DNA from: Larkinella sp. C7
GTDB lineage: Bacteria > Bacteroidota > Bacteroidia > Cytophagales > Spirosomataceae
Direction of reading: 5' to 3'
Length of the DNA stretch: 64,000 bases
Assembly: GCF_006149005.1 (NCBI RefSeq)
Contig: NZ_VBSL01000005.1
Span: 579,546-643,545 of the forward strand
Part shown: piece after piece, positions 1-8,320 of the stretch
Layout: every line of letters begins with the position of its first letter
How positions within the stretch are numbered: position 1 is the stretch's first letter
Program-made: the position numbers and the translations under genes
Notes under the pieces: generated by a model
Database searches by the model: none
Told to the model about the DNA's origin: nothing
What the model saw: only the letters and a program-made list of their open reading frames with translations

Positions 1-93
1 CGAACCTTTCAGAAAAACCGGTTGTTAGACAATATTATGTCGGTCAGGCCGGTTTTTATACAACACCTTTTGCCCGGTAGTTAACGTTTTGAT

Positions 94-1071
94 ATGACGT
101 TCGAAGAGCAGCTAAACAACAACCCAACCGTACCGGATTTCCCAACGTATTCGCCAGAGCCCCTGCCGGACTGGCTGAGCGATGACAATCTGCTGCGCGA
201 CGAAGCCGCTCTTCTGGGCTTATCCCATGCTCCGCTGGAAGAAAAAACAAGCCTGATCCGTCTGTATTTTAAACACCTGACGATTCACTTAGAACGCGAG
301 CGGGAAGAATTGGGCGAAAAAATCGGCGAGTTGAATTTAGGGATCGAACAAAAGACCAACCGCATTGAAGAGCTGCGGCAGAAAATCACGCGCCTTGAAA
401 CAGCCCAACCCGATGGTGAACCGCATTTTCTCAAAACTGCCACGGGCTTAATCGCTTGCCTGGGTGTGCTGATCGGAACTTATTTTCTACTTCTGGAAAC
501 TCTGAAACCGCATTTTGCAGAAAGCCGCTTGATTTCCCTGGGCGTATTTTTAGCCGGTTTTTTGGGTTTGTATCACCGCACAACCAATACTGCCGAAACC
601 AAGACGCCCTTTTCCGCACGGCAACTTTTGGCCGACGCTGGTTTGCCTTTTGCGGCTTCTTTTTTCGTCTTCATCTACGCTTTTCAATCTCAACCGGCTC
701 TCCTGGCACTGGGCCTTTTTCTGTTTCTTTTCTTTCTGTTTCGATCCATCGGGATGCTAATTCCCGGACTTTTAACGGCTTTGCAGACCGATTTTCGGTA
801 TCGAGATCAGGATAAAAATCTGAAAAATGAGCGAAAATTGAAAACAGTAGACTGGGAAAATGAGATTAATGCATTAACAATCAGTGTCGATGCGATCCGT
901 GTACAGAAGTGGCAGCTATTGCCCTCCCTGAATCGGGTTGAGTCGGAACTATTTCACAGCAATACCCGACGGGATCTGTTGATCCAGTTGTTTGAAAACG
1001 AATTTAACCTGGCCCGCAGCCTGCGCGACCGGCTTTCGGAGCAACAGATACGGGCCATTGTGGCGAGTTAA
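94..1071 (+). CDS. Coiled-coil membrane protein of unknown function
   Basis: I do not recognise this 325-residue protein. Residues about 66-104 are charged and heptad-like (rich in E, K, L, I), as expected for a coiled coil. About four hydrophobic segments follow (near 115-136, 144-161, 183-199 and 201-230), then a second charged, helical C-terminal half. No signal peptide is seen. The next gene starts 48 bases downstream on the same strand and has a similar coiled coil plus membrane-segment plan, so the two probably form an operon and may act together in the inner membrane. That partnership is inferred from layout only. Confidence 0.7.
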   Translation: MTFEEQLNNNPTVPDFPTYSPEPLPDWLSDDNLLRDEAALLGLSHAPLEEKTSLIRLYFKHLTIHLEREREELGEKIGELNLGIEQKTNRIEELRQKITRLETAQPDGEPHFLKTATGLIACLGVLIGTYFLLLETLKPHFAESRLISLGVFLAGFLGLYHRTTNTAETKTPFSARQLLADAGLPFAASFFVFIYAFQSQPALLALGLFLFLFFLFRSIGMLIPGLLTALQTDFRYRDQDKNLKNERKLKTVDWENEINALTISVDAIRVQKWQLLPSLNRVESELFHSNTRRDLLIQLFENEFNLARSLRDRLSEQQIRAIVAS

Positions 1072-1119
1072 CGAGTTGTCGGCATTTCTGACGCCCACAA
1101 CTTCTAAACGGAAAACGAT

Positions 1120-2538
1120 ATGAACGAGCAGCAGCCAAAAGATAGCCAGGATTTTCAGCATGGGTATACGAGCGGAGTCGAAGGAACCGACCGCCAGAAT
1201 TACGAAGGCTATTTATCGAGTCAGGTCAGCGACGAGTGGATTGAGGAGCGTGTGGAGAGCAAGCGCGACGAAATCCGGCAAATCGACCAGAAACTAGCGG
1301 ATACAACGGCCCAGCGACGGGCTGCCTTCGACCGGCTTCAGGACCACATCATGCAGACGACGCTGGCTGGCAAAGGAGCCGAGCATCTGGAAGCCGAAAT
1401 CAAAACCGTGGAGGACGAGCGCGAGCAACTGAAAGAACGCCGGCAAAACACGGCGTCGGAATATTCACTGCTGGCCGGGCTGATCTTTGTAGCTGCCGGT
1501 ATTTCGTTCGTTGCCGGTGATTTGATCATCTCCCACGAAATTGTGGCGTATGCGCTCAACATCCGCAATAATGTGGAAGCCTGGATGTTTGCAGTAGGCC
1601 TGGCGATGGTTTCCATTCTGCTGAAACCGGCCTACGACCGGCTTATCGAGGAACCGTACCTCACCAACTCCTCCCCCGAAGCATCCCGCCGATACGGCTG
1701 GTTCAAAATGGGGCTGGCCATTCTGTCGATTGTCACACTGGTGATTCTGGGCTGGTTTCGGTATGACGCCTACCGGACCGATAAACTGAAAGAAGCCATC
1801 AACAAAAGCATCAAAAACATTCAGTTAAACGCGACGCCCCTGGACCCGGCTAACCCCAACCCGGTGGCCGATCAGCGGGTTTTGCAGAAAATTGAGCGAC
1901 AACTTCAGCAGTCCGACGAGTTGAATCTCCAGTTGGTCAACAGTCCGTGGGCGCTGCTGTCGTTTGTGTTGAGTGGCGTTCTGTTTGCTTTGGCCGGGGC
2001 GGTCTGTCTGGGAATCGGTTTGCCGGTTTTGCAGAAGTTCTGGTTCCGCTGGCTCCAGGTCGACCCGCGGCTGTGGCGGCTGCGTCGCCGTCGCCGGAAG
2101 CTGGAAAAACAGTACCAGGCCGTTCAGCAGGAGGTGGCTAAACACCTGACGCAGAAGAACATCATGGATCATGAGCTGGCGATTCTGGCCTCGCTGGACG
2201 AACTACGGCAACGCAAGCAACAACTGACGAATGAGATCGACCAGTTGATAGACGACCGCAAACTGGCCCGAACCGACAGCCGGATTGCCTCTTTCAATGA
2301 TGGATACGAGAAAGGTCAGGCGGCCCGTCAGGCCATGACCGAAGAAGAATTTAATCAATATCGGAACGGTTTTTTCTCCGTTTCCAATCTGGCAACCAAA
2401 GCCCGCTCCTCGTCGGATCAGGAACGCTTGCCAGCCGACAAAACAACCTATGCCAACCAACGTCCGGTCAATGGCCTGCGCCCCCACCAGGCCGTCCGCA
2501 AACACCTTGCTGAAGGATTGGACAGTGACAATGAATGA
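1120..2538 (+). CDS. Coiled-coil membrane protein of unknown function
   Basis: This 472-residue protein is not recognised. An N-terminal charged helical region (about 38-110) precedes hydrophobic segments near 115-137, 152-168, 193-212 and 276-306. An arginine-rich stretch lies just after the last segment (about 319-330) and suggests a cytoplasmic face. A second coiled coil (about 325-380) follows. It lies directly behind another coiled-coil membrane protein and is probably co-transcribed with it. The stop codon touches the left arm of a long inverted repeat that likely ends transcription. A scaffold or stress role is possible, but no motif shows it. Confidence 0.7.
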   Translation: MNEQQPKDSQDFQHGYTSGVEGTDRQNYEGYLSSQVSDEWIEERVESKRDEIRQIDQKLADTTAQRRAAFDRLQDHIMQTTLAGKGAEHLEAEIKTVEDEREQLKERRQNTASEYSLLAGLIFVAAGISFVAGDLIISHEIVAYALNIRNNVEAWMFAVGLAMVSILLKPAYDRLIEEPYLTNSSPEASRRYGWFKMGLAILSIVTLVILGWFRYDAYRTDKLKEAINKSIKNIQLNATPLDPANPNPVADQRVLQKIERQLQQSDELNLQLVNSPWALLSFVLSGVLFALAGAVCLGIGLPVLQKFWFRWLQVDPRLWRLRRRRRKLEKQYQAVQQEVAKHLTQKNIMDHELAILASLDELRQRKQQLTNEIDQLIDDRKLARTDSRIASFNDGYEKGQAARQAMTEEEFNQYRNGFFSVSNLATKARSSSDQERLPADKTTYANQRPVNGLRPHQAVRKHLAEGLDSDNE

Positions 2539-2602
2539 ATTGTGATTGAGCGATTGAGTGAAAAACCGGCATGGCGTTCACTCAATCGCTCAATCACAAT
2601 TC
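2537..2602. terminator. Long inverted repeat, likely bidirectional terminator
   Basis: Positions 2537-2562 and 2577-2602 are perfect 26-base inverted repeats around a 14-base loop. They fill the gap between convergent genes ending at 2538 (+) and 2616 (-), and an A-rich run follows on the right. The stem is longer than a usual intrinsic terminator. The left arm overlaps the last bases of the upstream gene. Confidence 0.6.
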
Positions 2603-2615
2603 ACTCAATAAAAAA

Positions 2616-3389
2616 TCATTGGATCGGTGAATAGTCCGTTGCTTTCATGTAAACCGACTCGACTTTGGTGGTCAGGGAGCCGTTTTTCTCGGATTCGGCT
2701 TTGGCTTTTACCCATTTCGGATCGACCCGGAACTCATCGAAATGCTTTTTGCCTTCCGCTTCACTCGGGTGCGCCAGAATGTACACCAGTTTCGATTGGC
2801 CGCTTTCGTCGGGCTGGGTCGTCAGCCAGTAGCCGATGTGGGTCATGCCGTGTTGTTTGAACAGCTTGAGGGTGTGGTTTTTAAACCGGGCCAGCAGGTC
2901 GTTCAGTTTGCCGGGAGCCGGTGAATAAGTACGGAGTTCAAATACGCGTTCCGGTTTTTTCGACGCTTTAATTTTGGGCGAAATTTCGGCTTCGGTCATG
3001 AAAATCTGGTCGACTTTGGCGACAATTTTGCCGTTAGCTTCCGTTTTTGCTACGACTTCCTTCCATTCCGGGTCGCTGCTAAAGGCTTTCCACGACGCAT
3101 CGCGGGCTTCACGGTTCGGATACGACAGGATGTAAATCAGTCTCTCCTGTGAAGCGTCGGTCGGAATCCAGTAACCGACATTGGTCATTCCGTGCTTTTC
3201 AAAAATTTTGGTCGTGTATTTCCGGAAACGGTCGATAATGTTCTCGTAATTACCGGGGGTCGGGTAATAAATCCGAACTTCATACAAGCGTGAGGGATCG
3301 GCCGGTTTAGTGGCTTTCGGGTCCGAATTAGCTACCGAAATACTTAATGCAGTTACAACAAGGCTACAGGTTAATAGGAAATTTCTCAT
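2616..3389 (-). CDS. Secreted protein with two NIPSNAP domains
   Basis: A 257-residue protein with a plausible signal peptide (residues 1-22) and two tandem copies of a NIPSNAP-type ferredoxin-like domain, about 35-130 and 145-255. Both copies carry the same pattern: a 'YEVRIY'/'FELRTY' strand, 'TPGNYENII'/'APGKLNDLL', 'FEKHGMTNVGYW'/'FKQHGMTHIGYW', then 'YILSYP'/'YILAHP'. NIPSNAP domains fold like small dimeric alpha-beta barrels; their biochemical role in bacteria is mostly unknown. Export to the periplasm is inferred from the leader. It is convergent with the coiled-coil gene pair and appears to be a single-gene unit. Confidence 0.85.
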   Translation of the reverse strand: MRNFLLTCSLVVTALSISVANSDPKATKPADPSRLYEVRIYYPTPGNYENIIDRFRKYTTKIFEKHGMTNVGYWIPTDASQERLIYILSYPNREARDASWKAFSSDPEWKEVVAKTEANGKIVAKVDQIFMTEAEISPKIKASKKPERVFELRTYSPAPGKLNDLLARFKNHTLKLFKQHGMTHIGYWLTTQPDESGQSKLVYILAHPSEAEGKKHFDEFRVDPKWVKAKAESEKNGSLTTKVESVYMKATDYSPIQ

Positions 3390-3531
3390 TGGTACGCGGC
3401 TGTTAGTTGAGGTACAAAAATAGAGAGAGAACCGACAGGATTAATTGATTAATCATAATTTCGATAAAGGCACTTTTTTCAGATAAAAAACTATCTTTAC
3501 AAATCAAAAATCCCTATAAAATTTTGATTTT

Positions 3532-4494
3532 ATGCTGAGTCGCGTTGCAAACTCTATCTATTGGATGAACCGCTACATCGAACGGGCCGACAATTATTCC
3601 CGTTTTATGAGTGTTAATTTTAATCTGGCGTTGGATTTACCGCCCAATGTCGACGAACAATGGGAACCACTATTAATTGCCACTGCTGATAATTACCTGT
3701 TTTACAATTACTACCAGGAGCCAACCCGCGAGAATGTCATCGATTTTATGACCTTCGACAAGCGGAATCCCAACTCCATCGTGAGCTGCCTGAACAATGC
3801 CCGGGAAAATGCCCGGACGATCCGGGAGAGCATTTCGAAGGAAATGTGGGAAAACATCAACGACCTGTATCTGCGCGTTCGGGACACGACAACGAAAGGG
3901 GAATCGAACCTGAACCGGTTGCAGGAATTTCTAAATAACGTCAAAAACGGCTGCCAGCATTTTTACGGCGTCATCGACTGCACCATTACCCGCAACGAAG
4001 CCTGGCATTTCGGGCGGGTGGGCCGGTTTCTGGAGCGGGCCGACAAAACCTCCCGGTTTCTGGATGTGAAGTACTTTACGCTTCTGCCCGACGCCGATGC
4101 CGTGGGTTCAACGCTTGACCTGATGATCTGGACGGCCGTTCTGAAATCGGGCAGTGCCTACAACATGTACCGGCAGCAATACAAAATGATTAGCTCGTCG
4201 ACCATTGTTGAATTCCTGATTCTGGATAAGCTTTTCCCCCGTTCGGTTGCCCACTGCATCCGCCAGGCCGAACTGTCGCTCTACGAAATATCGGGTAATC
4301 TGATCACCAACGGTTTTAAGAACGATGCCGAAAAGGCTTTGAGCAAGCTCCGGTCGGAGATTGAGTTTACCGAAACATCCGAGCTTTTCAAAACCGGCCT
4401 GCACCAATACCTGGATCGTTTTCAGATTCGTACCAACGAAGCCGCCAAAGCCGTTTACGAAACGTATTTCAGCCTGAAACCGGTCGAAGCCTGA
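3532..4494 (+). CDS. Alpha-E domain protein (DUF403)
   Basis: The 320 residues match the alpha-E family along the whole length, starting with the typical 'MLSRVANSIYWMNRYIERAD' opening and continuing as an all-helical protein. In many bacteria alpha-E proteins are encoded beside a circularly permuted ATP-grasp protein and a transglutaminase-like protease, in clusters proposed to make or modify peptides. Neither partner is present on either side here. The start is an ATG 3 bases after a T-rich stretch; the AT-rich 140-base gap upstream would hold the promoter. The family call is firm, the function is not known. Confidence 0.88.
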   Translation: MLSRVANSIYWMNRYIERADNYSRFMSVNFNLALDLPPNVDEQWEPLLIATADNYLFYNYYQEPTRENVIDFMTFDKRNPNSIVSCLNNARENARTIRESISKEMWENINDLYLRVRDTTTKGESNLNRLQEFLNNVKNGCQHFYGVIDCTITRNEAWHFGRVGRFLERADKTSRFLDVKYFTLLPDADAVGSTLDLMIWTAVLKSGSAYNMYRQQYKMISSSTIVEFLILDKLFPRSVAHCIRQAELSLYEISGNLITNGFKNDAEKALSKLRSEIEFTETSELFKTGLHQYLDRFQIRTNEAAKAVYETYFSLKPVEA

Positions 4495-4500
4495 TGAACG

Positions 4501-4554
4501 CTCAACGGCTTGAAAAACTTCCCGTGCAGGCAAAAGTCCTTTCAAGCCGTTGAG
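4501..4554. terminator. Bidirectional terminator hairpin
   Basis: 4501-4515 and 4540-4554 are perfect 15-base inverted repeats in the 66-base gap between the convergent genes ending at 4494 (+) and 4561 (-). The position and stem suggest a shared terminator. Confidence 0.6.
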
Positions 4555-4560
4555 GTATTG

Positions 4561-5328
4561 TTATTTGTAAAATGGAAACGTCAGGGCAACGTAACCCATG
4601 GCGGCCCGGTTGCGAAACCGTCGGTTGTCATCGTCAATGTTCAGATTACTGGCCCGCATTTCGGTGGTAATCCAGTGGTAACCGACTTTCACACCCATCC
4701 GTCGCAAAACTTTCAGCCTTACATAGACTTCGCTGGAGAGTGATCCCAAATCATTGTCGCCCAGCAACCGTACATTCAACCGCTGGGGCTGAGCATATTG
4801 CAAGGGGGAAACCCGAAAACTCACGGTATCTATTTCTGAATCGGCATTGGTGTGCTCAAACCGACCGGTTGTCGACCGGTAGCGTCCCTCCCGGCTCCTA
4901 CCAAAGCCCAGACCGATCAGATCAGCACCAGCCCCCACTTCCACCGGTCCCAACCGGACCTGCGCCCGTAAACCGAAATTGACGGTTGAAACCGTCACCC
5001 AATCGAATCGCATGGTATCGATATTGGCGGCTACCTCAGGAGCGCCAATGGCTCCAAAGCCGGTTTTTTCACGGGTGAGCCGGGCGGGAGCCGTCGTATA
5101 ATTCAGGTTATCTCCGTAAAAATTCCCCCCTTTGATCGTCCAGCCAATCGAAAAAATCTTGTTGGCATCCAGGTTTAGCAGTTCATAGTAGGTAAAGGAC
5201 GGAGCCAGATAATCCTTTTTAAAAGCGGTACCCACATCCACCCCGCTGCTGATGCGGCTGGCGGTAGGCGTTTGTGAGAAGGCGATGGCAGAGGTAAAGA
5301 TCAGTACTAATGTTACTATTTTTCTCAT
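4561..5328 (-). CDS. Secreted beta-barrel-like protein, function unknown
   Basis: A 255-residue protein with a clear signal peptide (MRKIVTLVLIFTSAIAFSQ) and a body of alternating polar and hydrophobic residues, with many aromatic residues, ending in the aromatic 'LTFPFYK'. This is the usual look of a small outer-membrane beta-barrel of Bacteroidota. I see no family motif. It is transcribed alone from an AT-rich upstream gap (5329-5617) and ends at a shared terminator. Confidence 0.75.
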   Translation of the reverse strand: MRKIVTLVLIFTSAIAFSQTPTASRISSGVDVGTAFKKDYLAPSFTYYELLNLDANKIFSIGWTIKGGNFYGDNLNYTTAPARLTREKTGFGAIGAPEVAANIDTMRFDWVTVSTVNFGLRAQVRLGPVEVGAGADLIGLGFGRSREGRYRSTTGRFEHTNADSEIDTVSFRVSPLQYAQPQRLNVRLLGDNDLGSLSSEVYVRLKVLRRMGVKVGYHWITTEMRASNLNIDDDNRRFRNRAAMGYVALTFPFYK

Positions 5329-5588
5329 ATAGGAAACTTACTTTGTAAAGCAAAGTTAATGGGATTAACTGAAAGCTGGTGATTTTGTTTTACGCCGACA
5401 GCATCATTTTTTTTGCCAGAAGTTGATTTTAGGGCCAATCCGGTAACATTCAGGCAAGTAAATGGTTTAGAAAACTTACGTATAAGGGTCACGACAGACG
5501 ATTCAAGCATCCTGCTTTGACACGTGTAGAAATCCGGTGTCAAAATCATGCAGTTTATGATTGCCCAAACAAAATTTATTACAAAAAA

Positions 5589-5609
5589 TATGCCCCTCGC
5601 GGGGGCATA
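5589..5609 (-). terminator. Intrinsic terminator of glgB
   Basis: Read on the minus strand, a GC-rich stem (arms 5602-5609 and 5589-5596) is followed at once by a run of T residues. It lies 9 bases beyond the glgB stop codon, a textbook rho-independent layout. Confidence 0.75.
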
Positions 5610-5617
5610 CCTGAATC

Positions 5618-7630
5618 TTATGCTTCATTATTCTGATACTTCAGCACCACCGCTCCCAACGGCGGCACGGTGAGCACAATGGAAGCCTGACGCCCTTGCC
5701 ACTCCTGCGGTGCCGAGACAAGCGGCTGGCTATTCAGCAGGCCGCTCCCAAAAAACGCACGATCATCGCTGTTGAACAACTCGACCCAGGTGCCTGCCGC
5801 CGGAACACCAATGCGGTAGTCGGTGCGGGGAATGGGCGTCATGTTCAACACAATCACAACCTGCTCTTTGGTGCGGGTTCCTTTCCGGGCGTAGACAATC
5901 ATGCTGTTTTCGCGGTCCGTCGTGTCGATCCACTCGAAGCCTTCGGCCACAAAGCTCTGCTCATACAGCGCCGGTTCGCTGCGATACAGCCGGTTTAAAG
6001 CTTTCATGCACTCTTTCATACCCTGATGGGGTGCATAGTCGAGGAGGTGCCAGTCGAGACTACCGTCGAATTTCCACTCCGAGGTTTGCCCAAATTCACA
6101 GCCCATAAACAGCAGTTTGGTGCCGGGATGCGTAAACATATACGTAAACAACAGCCGCAGGTTGGCAAACCGCTGCCACTCGTCACCCGGCATTTTACTG
6201 ATCAGCGCCTTTTTGCCGTAGACCACCTCATCGTGCGAAAACGGCAGCATGAAGTTTTCCGAAAACGCATACACCGTGCTGAACGTCAGCTCATCCTGGT
6301 GCCAGCGACGGTAATACGAATCGCGCTGAAAATACCGCAGGGTGTCGTTCATCCAGCCCATCATCCACTTCATGCCGAAACCCAAACCGCCCGTATAGGT
6401 AGGTCGGGTCACGCCCGGGAAGGCCGTCGACTCCTCGGCAATCATCTGGACTTCCGGAAAATCCTTATAAACCGCTTCGTTCAGTTCTTTGAAGAGCGAA
6501 ATGGCTTCCAGGTTTTCCCGGCCACCGAATACGTTGGGTTCCCATTCGCCGTGGTTGCGGGAATAATCGAGGTAGAGCATCGACGCGACGGCATCGACCC
6601 GCAATCCGTCGGCATGAAAGCGGTCCAGCCAGAACAGGGCATTGCTGAGCAGAAACGCCCGCACCTCGTTGCGACCGTAATTAAAAATGTAGCTTTTCCA
6701 GTCGGGATGATAGCCCTTCCGCATATCGGGATGCTCATACAGGTGCGAACCGTCGAACTCGTACAAACCGTGGGCATCACCCGGAAAATGTGAAGGCACC
6801 CAGTCGAGGTACACGCCGATGTTCTCCTGGTGCAGCCGTTCGATCATATTCATGAAATCCTGCGGAGTTCCGAACCGGCTGGTCGGCGCAAAATACCCGG
6901 TGATCTGATAGCCCCACGACGGGTCATACGGATGCTCCATGACGGGCATAAACTCGACGTGTGTAAAGCCCAGTTCCTTGATATAGGGCACCAGCGCATC
7001 GGCCACTTCACTGTACGACAATTGCCGGGTGGGCTCCGACGGGTCACGACGCCACGAATTCAGGTGAAGTTCATAGACGGAAAGGGGTTTGTTGAGGGCA
7101 TTGAATTTCCCCCGGTTCCGCATCCAGTAATCATCTTTCCATTCGTACCAGTTGTCCCAGACAACCGAACCGGTTTTGGGCGGTGTTTCCCACCAGAGCG
7201 CAAAGGGATCTCCTTTTTCAAGTTCACGACCGCTATCGTGCGTAATAGCATACTTATAAATCTCACCCCGGCCAATGTGGGGCACAAAAGCTTCCCAGAT
7301 CCCCGAACTGTCCCAGCGAACTTTCAGCGGATGGCTTCCTTTGTTCCAGCCATTAAAATTGCCGATAACGGCGACATATCGGGCCGACGGTGCCCAGACG
7401 GCAAAATACGTACCGACCACGCCGTCGACCTCGACGACGTGTGAACCCAGCTTTTCGTACAGACGGGTGTGTTTTCCGGCCCGGAAAAGATAAATATCAA
7501 ATTCGGTTAATCGACTGTAATCCCCGGAACCGCTCGAAGGTGTCGGCAATTCGGGTGCCTGATCGACAGTCTCCGTTTCCGGTTTTGGGTCAGTGGTAAC
7601 AGGACTTTGTTTGGTCGTACGTTTCGCCAT
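5618..7630 (-). CDS. glgB: 1,4-alpha-glucan branching enzyme GlgB
   Basis: GH13 branching enzyme that cuts alpha-1,4 chains and re-attaches them through alpha-1,6 bonds in glycogen-like glucan. After a variable, Pro/Thr-rich N-terminal tail (about 1-40) comes a CBM48 beta-sandwich (about 55-150) with the 'NFNGWN' motif, then the catalytic barrel and a C-terminal all-beta domain. The catalytic triad is visible: nucleophile Asp346 in 'GLRVDAVAS', acid Glu399 in 'IAEEST', and Asp467 in 'FSHDE'. At 670 residues it has normal length for the family. It is the last gene of a mak-uma2-glgB run; glgE lies about 10 kb away. A role in the GlgE alpha-glucan pathway is inferred. Confidence 0.95.
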   Translation of the reverse strand: MAKRTTKQSPVTTDPKPETETVDQAPELPTPSSGSGDYSRLTEFDIYLFRAGKHTRLYEKLGSHVVEVDGVVGTYFAVWAPSARYVAVIGNFNGWNKGSHPLKVRWDSSGIWEAFVPHIGRGEIYKYAITHDSGRELEKGDPFALWWETPPKTGSVVWDNWYEWKDDYWMRNRGKFNALNKPLSVYELHLNSWRRDPSEPTRQLSYSEVADALVPYIKELGFTHVEFMPVMEHPYDPSWGYQITGYFAPTSRFGTPQDFMNMIERLHQENIGVYLDWVPSHFPGDAHGLYEFDGSHLYEHPDMRKGYHPDWKSYIFNYGRNEVRAFLLSNALFWLDRFHADGLRVDAVASMLYLDYSRNHGEWEPNVFGGRENLEAISLFKELNEAVYKDFPEVQMIAEESTAFPGVTRPTYTGGLGFGMKWMMGWMNDTLRYFQRDSYYRRWHQDELTFSTVYAFSENFMLPFSHDEVVYGKKALISKMPGDEWQRFANLRLLFTYMFTHPGTKLLFMGCEFGQTSEWKFDGSLDWHLLDYAPHQGMKECMKALNRLYRSEPALYEQSFVAEGFEWIDTTDRENSMIVYARKGTRTKEQVVIVLNMTPIPRTDYRIGVPAAGTWVELFNSDDRAFFGSGLLNSQPLVSAPQEWQGRQASIVLTVPPLGAVVLKYQNNEA

Positions 7631-7703
7631 AAGAAAGCTATATCGTTTAGCTCGTGAAATATAGACAAATTTTCACCGATGAATCCAACCGATTCACTGG
7701 GTT

Positions 7704-8297
7704 TTATTCTTCAAAAACTTCGTGGAGTTCAATCTGGAGGTTCGGAAAGATCAGCGGAGACAGGGTATCACTCTCGTCGTACGGGGGTTGCCCGATAAAC
7801 TGCCCCTGTTCGTTGAGCGTATAGACCGGGACGTTATCGTATTCGGGCTGAACAATCCAGTATTCCCGGACACCGGCTTCCTGATACGCATCGAATTTCT
7901 CCTTCATTTCTTTCTTCGTATTGCCTTTCGACAACACTTCAATCACCAGATCCGGTGCACCAATGCAACCCGCATCATCCAGTTTGGCCGGATCGCAAAC
8001 GATGCACAAATCCGGCTGAACCACGGTGGTGATCGTTTCATTCGTTGGTTTATTCTTGCGGGGCAGTCGCACATCGAACGGGGCCATGAAGACCTGACAG
8101 GGCTTGCCCTTCATATAATTACCAAACGGCAAATAGAACTTACCAACCAACGGCTGGTGACGGCAACCGAGTGCGGGCAACATTTTCCAGATGTAGCCGC
8201 GTATCAATTCAAGCCGCTCCTGAACCCGCCACGTCAGGTAGTCGGCATATGTATATTGCCGGGTTAAATCCAACTGATCCAAACTGGTTATTTCCAT
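7704..8297 (-). CDS. Uma2 family protein (DUF820, PD-(D/E)xK fold)
   Basis: A 197-residue Uma2-type protein with a restriction-endonuclease-like fold. The motifs are in order: 'QPDLCIV', 'GAPDLVIEVLSKGN', the 'KFDAYQEAGVREYWIVQPE' segment and a C-terminal 'FPNLQIELHEVF'. The Asp, Glu and Lys positions expected for a PD-(D/E)xK core are present. Uma2 genes are widespread in multiple copies in Cytophagales and cyanobacteria, and their function is not established. The gene sits 23 bases after the maltokinase gene and 73 bases before glgB, so it is probably co-transcribed; a functional link with glucan synthesis is doubtful. Confidence 0.85.
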   Translation of the reverse strand: MEITSLDQLDLTRQYTYADYLTWRVQERLELIRGYIWKMLPALGCRHQPLVGKFYLPFGNYMKGKPCQVFMAPFDVRLPRKNKPTNETITTVVQPDLCIVCDPAKLDDAGCIGAPDLVIEVLSKGNTKKEMKEKFDAYQEAGVREYWIVQPEYDNVPVYTLNEQGQFIGQPPYDESDTLSPLIFPNLQIELHEVFEE

Positions 8298-8320
8298 AGA
8301 AATGCGCGTTTAGCACAAAC

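Noticed and set aside
26..250. Short minus-strand frame at the left edge
   Set aside because: It overlaps the start of the well-supported membrane-protein gene and shows no protein-like features.
3492..3499. TATCTTTA as a -7 box for the alpha-E gene
   Set aside because: The box is near consensus, but no TTTG is found 19 bases upstream, so I do not call a promoter.
5325..5549. 74-codon minus-strand frame upstream of the beta-barrel gene
   Set aside because: No leader or domain; the composition looks like non-coding AT-rich DNA, and it overlaps the barrel gene start.
6026..6793. 255-codon plus-strand frame inside glgB
   Set aside because: It is antisense to the catalytic core of glgB; the His/Val/Gln-rich composition is typical of a shadow frame in this GC range.
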